Assembly: GCA_903923915.1 (NCBI GenBank)
Contig: CAIXZI010000220.1
Span: 1 to 5,611 of the forward strand
Direction: 5' to 3'
DNA length: 5,611 nt
Source: an uncultured Bacteroidota bacterium
Lineage (GTDB): Bacteria; Bacteroidota; Bacteroidia; B-17B0; Aurantibacillaceae
Shown piece by piece: positions 1-5,551 of the stretch. Each line of letters opens with the position of its first letter. Within the stretch, counting starts at the first letter, position 1. A program made the translations under genes and the position numbers. Below the pieces are notes generated by a model that saw only the letters and a list, made by a program, of their open reading frames with translations, did no database searches and had not been told where the DNA came from.

Positions 1-663
1 ATTAGTTTAACAGCTGTGTTAACCCCCCCCTATTCTCTTATGAACGGAAAAAATTATGATGCCCTAAGTACCGCAGCAAAATATCAATACTTAGAGTTTC
101 AGAAATATAAATTTACCACCCAATGGTATATGCAGCTTACCAATAAAAAAGCGCCGGATGGAAAAGAAGCGCGCAACCTAATTTTAAAAACAGCTTTTGG
201 ATTTGGTATTTTAGGATACTATAACTCTAAAGTTGGTGTAGCTCCTTTTGAGCGTTTTTATATGGGTGGTAGTGGTTTAACAGGTTACTCGTTAGATGGT
301 CGTGAGATTATTGCCCTGCGTGGATATGCAGATAATTCTATATCGGGGCCCAACGGAAAAGGAACTTCTATTATTGCTAAATATACCATGGAGTTGAGGT
401 ATCCAATATCACTTAATCCACAGGCAACTATTTTTGCCTTGGCTTTTGCCGAGGGTGGTAATGCAGAACAAGTGTATAAAGATTTTAATCCGTTTAACAT
501 TAAGCGTAGCGCCGGTGTGGGTGTGCGTATATTCTTACCTATGTTTGGTTTATTAGGACTTGATTACGGTTGGGGTTTTGATAATATACCTTATAACGCA
601 AGTACGGGTAATGGCAAAGGACAGTTTCACTTTACCATTGGCGCAAACTTAGGAGAGCTATAA
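1..663 (+). CDS. bamA: BamA outer-membrane assembly factor, C-terminal part (5' truncated by window edge)
   Basis: BamA is the Omp85-family core of the machinery that folds and inserts beta-barrel proteins into the outer membrane. Only the last 220 codons are present: the frame is open from base 1 and has no real start here, so the POTRA domains and first barrel strands lie outside the window. The visible part shows the conserved TPPYSL segment (about 22-39), the block PFERFYMGGSGLTGYSLDGR (about 244-303) and LRGY (316-327), the equivalent of the VRGF/Y motif in loop 6 that reaches into the barrel. Strands with alternating hydrophobic residues follow, then a closing strand FHFTIGANL near 628-654. 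The protein ends in GEL rather than an aromatic residue. A run of eight C (23-30) encodes part of Thr-Pro-Pro. The next gene is ompH, the usual partner. The family is clear; the symbol rests on the C-terminal motifs and synteny. Confidence 0.9.
   Translation: MSLTAVLTPPYSLMNGKNYDALSTAAKYQYLEFQKYKFTTQWYMQLTNKKAPDGKEARNLILKTAFGFGILGYYNSKVGVAPFERFYMGGSGLTGYSLDGREIIALRGYADNSISGPNGKGTSIIAKYTMELRYPISLNPQATIFALAFAEGGNAEQVYKDFNPFNIKRSAGVGVRIFLPMFGLLGLDYGWGFDNIPYNASTGNGKGQFHFTIGANLGEL
23..30 (+). repeat. Homopolymer of eight C inside bamA
   Basis: Eight consecutive C lie in an otherwise AT-rich gene and encode the end of Thr plus Pro-Pro of the TPPYSL segment. A one-base slip would frameshift bamA. 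The frame is intact on both sides as read here. Confidence 0.95.
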
Positions 664-670
664 TTTATTA

Positions 671-702
671 TTTGTAAAAGCGTATTTTTAAAAATACTTT
701 TG
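671..702 (+). promoter_or_regulatory. Bacteroidota-type promoter for ompH
   Basis: TTTG at 671-674 and TACTTTTG at 695-702 match the Bacteroidota primary-sigma consensus (-33 TTTG, -7 TAnnTTTG) exactly, with a 20-bp spacer within the usual range of about 19-21. Transcription would begin near 706-709, giving ompH a leader of about 20 nt. This implies ompH can be transcribed separately from bamA, although read-through from bamA is also possible. Confidence 0.7.
682..697. repeat. Perfect 16-bp palindrome in the bamA-ompH gap
   Basis: GTATTTTTAAAAATAC is its own reverse complement. It fills the right half of the spacer and the first three bases of the ompH -7 box (695-702). It could be a dimeric repressor site or, with the TTTT after it, a weak AT-only hairpin ending bamA transcription. 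The all-AT core would make a poor terminator, and a chance palindrome in AT-rich spacer is possible. Confidence 0.6.
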
Positions 703-726
703 ATTAAAATTTAGAAAATAAAAACC

Positions 727-1275
727 ATGATAATGAATATAAAAAAATCAGTTTTAATTTTTGCCGGATTAGTAATGATGGCAGGTACAGCTGTAGCGCA
801 AAAAATCGGATACGTAGATACCGAATATATTTTAAATCAGATACCTGAGTATAAGGCTGCTAAAGCCGAGTTAGACAAAGCATCTGCCGATTGGCAAAAA
901 GAAATTGAAGGTAAGTACGCCGAAATTGATAAGCTTTATAAAACCTATCAGGCAGAACAAATTTTACTTACCGATGATTTGCGTAAAAAACGTGAAAACG
1001 AAATTGTAAATAAAGAAAAAGATGCAAAAGACTTGCAAAAACAACGTTTTGGTACGGATGGAGATTTATTTAAAAAACGGATGGAGCTTGTAAAACCTAT
1101 ACAAGATAAAGTTTACAACGCTGTAAAAACCGTGGCCGAAAAAGGCGGTTTAGCTATTGTTTTTGATAAAGCCAGCGATATGATGATGCTTTATGCCAAT
1201 AACAAATACGATAAAAGCGATGATATTTTAGTGTTTTTAGGCTACTCTAAAACAAAATCTACCGGTAAAAAATAG
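727..1275 (+). CDS. ompH: OmpH/Skp-family periplasmic chaperone
   Basis: Skp/OmpH proteins are periplasmic trimers that hold unfolded outer-membrane proteins and pass them to BamA. The 182-aa product begins with a signal peptide: KK at 6-7, a hydrophobic stretch about 9-20, and a likely cleavage after AVA (22-24), leaving QKIGYVD, the usual start of the mature family. Residues about 40-135 are charged and heptad-like (many K, E, D, Q), as expected for the long coiled-coil tentacles. The end, GLAIVFDKASDMMMLYANNKYDKSDDILVFLGY, returns to the small beta body. Length is normal. An in-frame ATG at 733 could also be the start; either keeps the signal peptide. Position right after bamA is a conserved arrangement and supports the assignment. 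The stop codon sits inside a possible hairpin (1260-1282). Confidence 0.93.
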   Translation: MIMNIKKSVLIFAGLVMMAGTAVAQKIGYVDTEYILNQIPEYKAAKAELDKASADWQKEIEGKYAEIDKLYKTYQAEQILLTDDLRKKRENEIVNKEKDAKDLQKQRFGTDGDLFKKRMELVKPIQDKVYNAVKTVAEKGGLAIVFDKASDMMMLYANNKYDKSDDILVFLGYSKTKSTGKK

Positions 1276-1282
1276 GCCGGTA
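1260..1282. terminator. Possible hairpin between convergent ompH and reductase genes
   Basis: TACCGG (1260-1265) and CCGGTA (1277-1282) form a 6-bp stem around an 11-nt loop holding six A and the ompH TAG. It is the only GC-rich stem in the convergent junction, where the two stops are 26 bp apart. No T-run follows on either strand, so it is not a classical intrinsic terminator. Confidence 0.3.
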
Positions 1283-1301
1283 AATCGTTAAAACAATCTT
1301 T

Positions 1302-2309
1302 CTAAAAAGTATTTACACCGTTTACGGTTGTGTATTTCATCGTGTATTTAACGCCCGGGTTCATATATTTATAAGCGCTGTGGCTCATTAAGGCAGCTTC
1401 ATGAAAGCCACACAAAATAAGCTTCAGTTTGTTTTTATAGGTGTTTATATCGCCAATGGCGAAAATGCCGGGTATGTTGGTGCTGTAATCTTCGGTGTTT
1501 ACTTCAATAGCGTTTTTATCTATTTGAAGGTTCCAGTCTTCAATTGGCCCAAGTTTTGGACTTAAACCAAACAACGGAATTAAATCATCAGTTTCAATTA
1601 CACGTAACTCGCCTACTTTGTTTTGTACTTCAACACTTTGCAAATGCCCGTTACCAAGTGCTTTGGTAAGATTACTGTTTAAAAGCAAATTAATTTTTTT
1701 ATCGGCAGCCAACTGCATTACTTTACTAACCGAATCGGGTGCACCACGAAAAGACTCGCTACGATGAATTAGGGTAAGTTCTTTAGCTATAGGTTGTAGA
1801 TAAATGGCCCAATCTAAAGCACTATCTCCGCCACCGGCAAGCACTACTTTTTTATCTCTAAATTTTTCAGGATCAAGCACCATGTAGGCAACGCCTTTGC
1901 CGTTTTCAAATTTTTCTAAGCCTTCTGTATCAGGCTTGCGTGGTTCAAAGCAACCTAAGCCGCCAGCAATAACAACAACTTTACTGTGTATTTGCGTACC
2001 CATGTTGGTTGTAAGTACAAAATCTCCTTCGCCACGTTTATCAAGACTTTCAATACGTTCGCCAAAAGTATAACCGGGTTTAAAAGGCTCGGCTTGTTTT
2101 AGTAAATTATCAACTAACTCTTGCGCTAATACAGTAGGAAAACCCGGTATATCATAAATAGGTTTTTTAGGATAAATCTCAGAAAGTTGTCCGCCAGCCT
2201 GAGGCAAAAAATCAATTAAATGGCAACGCATTTTAAGAAGTCCGGCTTCAAAAATGGCAAATAAACCAACCGGACCAGCACCTATAATAGCAATATCAGT
2301 AGAGATCAT
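1302..2309 (-). CDS. Ferredoxin/flavodoxin-NADP+ reductase, thioredoxin-reductase-like (type 2)
   Basis: This 335-aa FAD enzyme most likely moves electrons between NADPH and ferredoxin or flavodoxin in the cytoplasm (EC 1.18.1.2). FAD binding: IIGAGPVG (8-15), Asp33 at the end of the second strand, GGQ (39-41), and IFAIGDI (282-288) near the C-terminus. NADPH binding: VLAGGGDSALDWA (156-168) and HRSESFRG (182-189), where Arg183 and Arg188 suit the 2'-phosphate. The CxxC redox pair of true thioredoxin reductases is missing: the corresponding region reads YMVLDPEKF, which resembles type 2 ferredoxin reductases of the YumC kind. The C-terminal extension with KYTMKYTT is also in keeping with that group. 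The start is supported by the FAD motif being close to the N-terminus and by a -7 box 17 nt upstream. It stands alone on its strand, so the natural electron carrier is not indicated by context. Confidence 0.88.
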   Translation of the reverse strand: MISTDIAIIGAGPVGLFAIFEAGLLKMRCHLIDFLPQAGGQLSEIYPKKPIYDIPGFPTVLAQELVDNLLKQAEPFKPGYTFGERIESLDKRGEGDFVLTTNMGTQIHSKVVVIAGGLGCFEPRKPDTEGLEKFENGKGVAYMVLDPEKFRDKKVVLAGGGDSALDWAIYLQPIAKELTLIHRSESFRGAPDSVSKVMQLAADKKINLLLNSNLTKALGNGHLQSVEVQNKVGELRVIETDDLIPLFGLSPKLGPIEDWNLQIDKNAIEVNTEDYSTNIPGIFAIGDINTYKNKLKLILCGFHEAALMSHSAYKYMNPGVKYTMKYTTVNGVNTF

Positions 2310-2326
2310 CTTTTAAAATTAGAGTG

Positions 2327-2334
2327 CAAAGGTA
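2327..2334 (-). promoter_or_regulatory. -7 box of the reductase gene promoter
   Basis: Read on the minus strand this is TACCTTTG followed by CA, a perfect TAnnTTTG -7 element. It lies 17 nt before the reductase ATG and predicts a leader of roughly 12 nt. No good -33 TTG exists about 20 bp further upstream (near 2355-2358), so the -33 half is weak or absent. Confidence 0.6.
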
Positions 2335-2342
2335 CAACCTTT
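2328..2342. repeat. Short inverted repeat over the reductase -7 box
   Basis: AAAGGT (2328-2333) and ACCTTT (2337-2342) are perfect 6-bp inverted arms around ACA. The left arm lies within the -7 box, so a bound dimer would block the promoter. The arms are short and chance occurrence is possible. Confidence 0.45.
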
Positions 2343-2353
2343 TAAAAAATAAA

Positions 2354-2361
2354 TAACTTTA
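2354..2361 (+). promoter_or_regulatory. Possible -7 box for the comEC-like gene
   Basis: TAACTTTA matches TAnnTTTG at all but the last fixed base and ends 7 nt before the ATG at 2369. Transcription would begin within a few bases of the start codon, giving almost no leader. No clear -33 element is visible. Confidence 0.4.
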
Positions 2362-2368
2362 CCTGTGT

Positions 2369-4417
2369 ATGATTTTTCTTAGCCAAATACCGTTTATACG
2401 CATACTTCTTCCATTCCTTATTGGCATTGGGTTTTGGCTTATTGGCAAGCAAAATGCACCACCTTTAATTTGTGTTACTTGTGTTTATATAGCTTGCGCA
2501 GCAATTTATTTTTTACTGATTAGAAAAACGCAAACCGCGACTAAATTTTTGTTTGGATTAACAGTACAAGTCTTTTTATTTTTTAGTGGATGGTTGCTTT
2601 GTAATTATGCAAACGAAAAACAAAACCCGATTAATTACACGCATTTTTTAACAGATAACATAGCGTCTTATTCAGGTTACATAAGCGAAATACCTATTGA
2701 GAAAACTAAAAGTGTAAAGGCTGAAATTACTTTACAACAAATAAAACTGAAAGATAAATGGCAAAACACCTGCGGAAAAATTATTATTTATTTTGAAAAG
2801 ACAGATAAAACAAAAACACTGGAAATAGGCAATAGCATTGCATTTAAAGGGCAGCTGCAAGAAATTCAAAACCCATTAAACCCGCATGAGTTTGATTACC
2901 AATCTTATTTACGATTGAGAAACATTTATCATTCGGTTTATTTAAAAGAAGAAAATTGGACGACTTATAATAACGAAAAAACATTTTCGCTGGTTAGCCT
3001 CTCCCAAAAAATACGCAAGCAGTTATTAGACACTTATAGAGCAAGCGGCTTAGAACAAACCGAATTTGCTATGGTTGCGGCCTTAGTGCTTGGTTATGAT
3101 GACGAGATTGACAGGCCATTGATGAATGCTTATTCTCACACAGGAACGCTACATGTATTGTCTGTATCTGGCTTACACGTAGGTATAATTTATTTGTTGT
3201 TGGGTTACATGCTTTCTTTTTTAAACCGAAACAAAACAACAACCTGGATTAAAGTTTTTATAATTATTGCCGTGTTGTGGTTTTTTGTTTTACTATCAGG
3301 TTTCTCAGCACCCGCAGTGCGCGCAGCCTTTATGTTTAGTTTAATATTATTAGGCAAAACATTATTTGAGCATGTTGAAACCGCTAATATAGTTTTAGTA
3401 TCTGCGTTTTTTAGCTTATGTATTAATCCGTTTTGGTTGGCAGATGTGGGTTTTCAATTATCCTACATTGCTGTTTTAGGCATTATTTATTTGTACCCTT
3501 TCTTTTATAATATGTTTATATTCTCTTGGGCATTTGCCGATAAAATTTGGGCATTATGCGCCGTAAGTATGGCTGCTCAGTTAGCAACCCTACCAATTAC
3601 TTTGTATTATTTTCATCAATTTCCGGCGCTATTTTTAATTACCAATTTGGTTGTCATACCCATTTCAATAGTTGTTATGTATGGCGGCATTTTACTTTTA
3701 CTGTTTTCAAAAATTACATTTATAGCCAACATTTTAGTTTGGGTTACAGCCATCTTAATTAAAACCATGAATGCCTGCGCTTTGTTTTTTGACAGCGTTC
3801 CTTTTTGTGTAATTGATGGTATTCATCTTTCTTTAGTAAATGTAATATTGCTGTATGTATTAATTTTACTGGTGTTTATAAGTATCGAGCAAAAATCATT
3901 TAAAGTATTGATGAGTTCTTTTGTATTAGCCGTTATAATTGTTTGTGTATCTATTTGCTTCGATTTACAAACCAAAACCAATAAGGAATTAGTCATTTAT
4001 CAAAGCGATAAAACAAATGCGCTTGCCGTTTTTTTAGGAAATAAATACACACAAGTTTCAGACACTATTCCTGATGACAGATTACAAAGCGCTATCAGAG
4101 AAAATAAAATTTATCATGATGTGGTTTTTGAAAACAATGTGCAACTCACAAACACATCTTTAATTTTAGTCAACCACAAAAAAATACTTTTTTCAAAAAA
4201 TGTAAATTTGTTAACTGAAAATTTTATAGGCGCTGTAAAGCCTGATTATATATGGCTTGCAGGCAGTTCCATTAAAAAGATAGAAATGCCAAAATTTATT
4301 TGTGATCAAAAAAATGTAATCATTTCAGGTAAAGTATGGAATAAGAAAAACTTCGATTGTATAAATAATTCATATCTAACCATTAAACAAGGTGCTTTTG
4401 TTTTGAAAGGGTTTTAA
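2369..4417 (+). CDS. comEC: ComEC/Rec2-family DNA-uptake channel, no catalytic metallo-beta-lactamase site
   Basis: ComEC forms the inner-membrane channel that takes single-stranded DNA into the cytoplasm during natural transformation. The 682-aa product has N-terminal membrane segments at about 9-26, 33-51 and 61-80, then a soluble OB-like loop (about 81-230, the DUF4131 region) with a single cysteine, C135. The Competence domain (about 235-505) carries LHVLSVSGLHVG (261-272), GFSAPAVRAAF (311-321), GFQLSYIAVLGI (361-372) and AAQLATLPIT (402-411), followed by a last helix near 509-531. The soluble tail (531-682) is about 150 aa, shorter than a full metallo-beta-lactamase domain, and has no HxHxDH. 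It does end in a family-like sequence, TIKQGAFVLKGF. The start is supported by the MIFLSQIPFIRILLPF opening, typical of the family. Other competence genes are not in the window, so working transformation is inferred from family only. Confidence 0.9.
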   Translation: MIFLSQIPFIRILLPFLIGIGFWLIGKQNAPPLICVTCVYIACAAIYFLLIRKTQTATKFLFGLTVQVFLFFSGWLLCNYANEKQNPINYTHFLTDNIASYSGYISEIPIEKTKSVKAEITLQQIKLKDKWQNTCGKIIIYFEKTDKTKTLEIGNSIAFKGQLQEIQNPLNPHEFDYQSYLRLRNIYHSVYLKEENWTTYNNEKTFSLVSLSQKIRKQLLDTYRASGLEQTEFAMVAALVLGYDDEIDRPLMNAYSHTGTLHVLSVSGLHVGIIYLLLGYMLSFLNRNKTTTWIKVFIIIAVLWFFVLLSGFSAPAVRAAFMFSLILLGKTLFEHVETANIVLVSAFFSLCINPFWLADVGFQLSYIAVLGIIYLYPFFYNMFIFSWAFADKIWALCAVSMAAQLATLPITLYYFHQFPALFLITNLVVIPISIVVMYGGILLLLFSKITFIANILVWVTAILIKTMNACALFFDSVPFCVIDGIHLSLVNVILLYVLILLVFISIEQKSFKVLMSSFVLAVIIVCVSICFDLQTKTNKELVIYQSDKTNALAVFLGNKYTQVSDTIPDDRLQSAIRENKIYHDVVFENNVQLTNTSLILVNHKKILFSKNVNLLTENFIGAVKPDYIWLAGSSIKKIEMPKFICDQKNVIISGKVWNKKNFDCINNSYLTIKQGAFVLKGF

Positions 4418-4432
4418 TATAAAAACTCCAAT

Positions 4433-4460
4433 CTAATGGCTAATCGCTATTAACTATTAA
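4433..4460. repeat. Four-unit 7-bp periodic repeat upstream of the Smr gene
   Basis: The gap reads as consecutive heptamers CTAATGG, CTAATCG, CTATTAA, CTATTAA, then CTTTGCA. The last two full units are identical and all four start with CTA. The final unit overlaps the -7 box of the next gene. Confidence 0.7.
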
Positions 4461-4465
4461 CTTTG
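4458..4465 (+). promoter_or_regulatory. -7 box directly before the DUF2027-Smr gene
   Basis: TAACTTTG is a perfect TAnnTTTG match, ending 5 nt before the ATG at 4471. A partial -33 match, ATG for TTG, is at 4436-4438 with a 19-bp spacer. Expected initiation at about 4469-4472 would make the mRNA leaderless or nearly so. The gene therefore probably has its own promoter despite being only 53 bp after comEC. Confidence 0.6.
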
Positions 4466-4470
4466 CATCT

Positions 4471-5457
4471 ATGGCAATCCGTATTGGACATAAAGTGCGT
4501 TTTTTAAACGAAAAAGGCGAAGGTATCGTTACTCGTTTTAAAGACAAAAAAACTGCTTTTGTGGAAGTGGATGGTTTTGAAATTCCGTTTCCGCTTACTA
4601 ATTTGGTTTTAATCGACACCGAAATTGTTTTTAACGAAGAGCGAAATGAAACCGAAGAAGTTAAGAACGAAGCCGTTTTTTTTGTGATTGAACCAGACCA
4701 CGAAATGCCTTTGCTACATGCGCAATACGGTTTCTATTTATTTAATTCTTCATCTTATAATTTACTTTTTACTTACTCCGTTAAAGACGGCAATAATTAC
4801 CAAATCATCAAACATGGCGAATTAGGCGCGTTTCAAAAACTGTTGTTAAAGCAAACACACAAACAATTTTTAGAAGAACTCGCCTATCATAAAATTGAAA
4901 TTCTTTTCTTTAAAAAACATCATCATACTTCTCAACTCCCATGCGGACAAGTCATTCACGTAAACGAAAACATTTTAAAATATCAAGGCTTTGTGCCTAA
5001 TCATGATTTTAAATTCCCTGTTTGGGCTACTATTTTAAAAGATGATTTTACAGAAGGAAAAAAAATTGCGCAACAACTTACTGATTATGATGTAGAGCGT
5101 TTAAAAAACATTAAAGAATATAAATCGCCCGAAAAAAAATCAATACCGCATAACAACCCGGCATTTTTTATAGAAAAAGAAATTGACCTGCACGCCCAGC
5201 ATTTACTCGATTCTTTTAAAGGAATGAGTAATCATGAAATACTGCAAGTACAACTTAAACATTTCCAAAAAAACTTAGACGAAGCCATTACCAATCATTA
5301 TTATAAAATTGTTTTTATACACGGTGTTGGTAACGGACGTTTAAAACAAGAATTAGTTGGCATACTTAAAGGCTATAAAAACGAATTGAATTACCGCGAT
5401 GGCGATTATAAAAAATATGGTTTTGGCGCCACGGAAGTCATTATAAAAAACAGTTAG
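4471..5457 (+). CDS. DUF2027 and Smr domain protein
   Basis: The 328-aa protein has a C-terminal Smr domain, known from MutS2 and SmrB as a nuclease or nucleic-acid-binding module. Its signatures are IDLH (238-241), matching the DLH motif, and IHGVGNGRLK (283-292), matching HGxGxG. The N-terminus (about 1-48) is small, beta-rich and KOW/SH3-like: IGHKVRFLNEKGEGIV, then FVEVDGFEIPFPLTNLV. The middle (about 65-190) is the Bacteroidota DUF2027 region; residues about 195-230 form a charged linker. It has no signal peptide or membrane segment, so it should be cytoplasmic. The ATG at 4471 fits the family start and a promoter immediately before it. The function is not established for this architecture; roles in RNA cleavage, ribosome rescue or DNA processing are guesses from the Smr domain. 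Both Smr motifs look intact. Confidence 0.88.
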   Translation: MAIRIGHKVRFLNEKGEGIVTRFKDKKTAFVEVDGFEIPFPLTNLVLIDTEIVFNEERNETEEVKNEAVFFVIEPDHEMPLLHAQYGFYLFNSSSYNLLFTYSVKDGNNYQIIKHGELGAFQKLLLKQTHKQFLEELAYHKIEILFFKKHHHTSQLPCGQVIHVNENILKYQGFVPNHDFKFPVWATILKDDFTEGKKIAQQLTDYDVERLKNIKEYKSPEKKSIPHNNPAFFIEKEIDLHAQHLLDSFKGMSNHEILQVQLKHFQKNLDEAITNHYYKIVFIHGVGNGRLKQELVGILKGYKNELNYRDGDYKKYGFGATEVIIKNS

Positions 5458-5485
5458 GTTTTTAGTAATTAATATTTGGGCGTTC

Positions 5486-5499
5486 CGCTGATTACAGCG
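5486..5499. repeat. Small hairpin in the intergenic tail
   Basis: CGCTG (5486-5490) and CAGCG (5495-5499) pair perfectly around ATTA. It sits between GGGCGTT and TCGGGCTTT. It might help end transcription of the Smr gene, but only three T follow, after TCGGGC, so I regard it as part of the repeat element. Confidence 0.55.
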
Positions 5500-5551
5500 T
5501 CGGGCTTTACGTTGCAAGTTTTGTTGATTACATAAAATTTAAACCTATCAC

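Noticed and set aside
285..500. 71-codon open frame on the minus strand within bamA
   Set aside because: It lies wholly opposite well-conserved BamA barrel motifs, has no promoter or family resemblance, and is best explained as a by-product of the coding strand.
1302..2309. Thioredoxin reductase
   Set aside because: FAD and NADPH motifs fit the superfamily, but the CxxC redox pair between the two halves of the NADPH domain is absent.
3547..3762. 71-codon open frame in another plus-strand frame within comEC
   Set aside because: The ComEC frame here carries the conserved AAQLATLPIT region. The alternative frame has no recognisable content.
5495..5515. Intrinsic terminator of the Smr gene
   Set aside because: The hairpin at 5486-5499 is followed by TCGGGCTTTACG, not a T-run directly after the stem.
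5478..5550. tRNA or other known RNA gene
   Set aside because: No T-loop GTTCRAN pattern and no seven-base acceptor stem can be found; the hairpin is only 5 bp.
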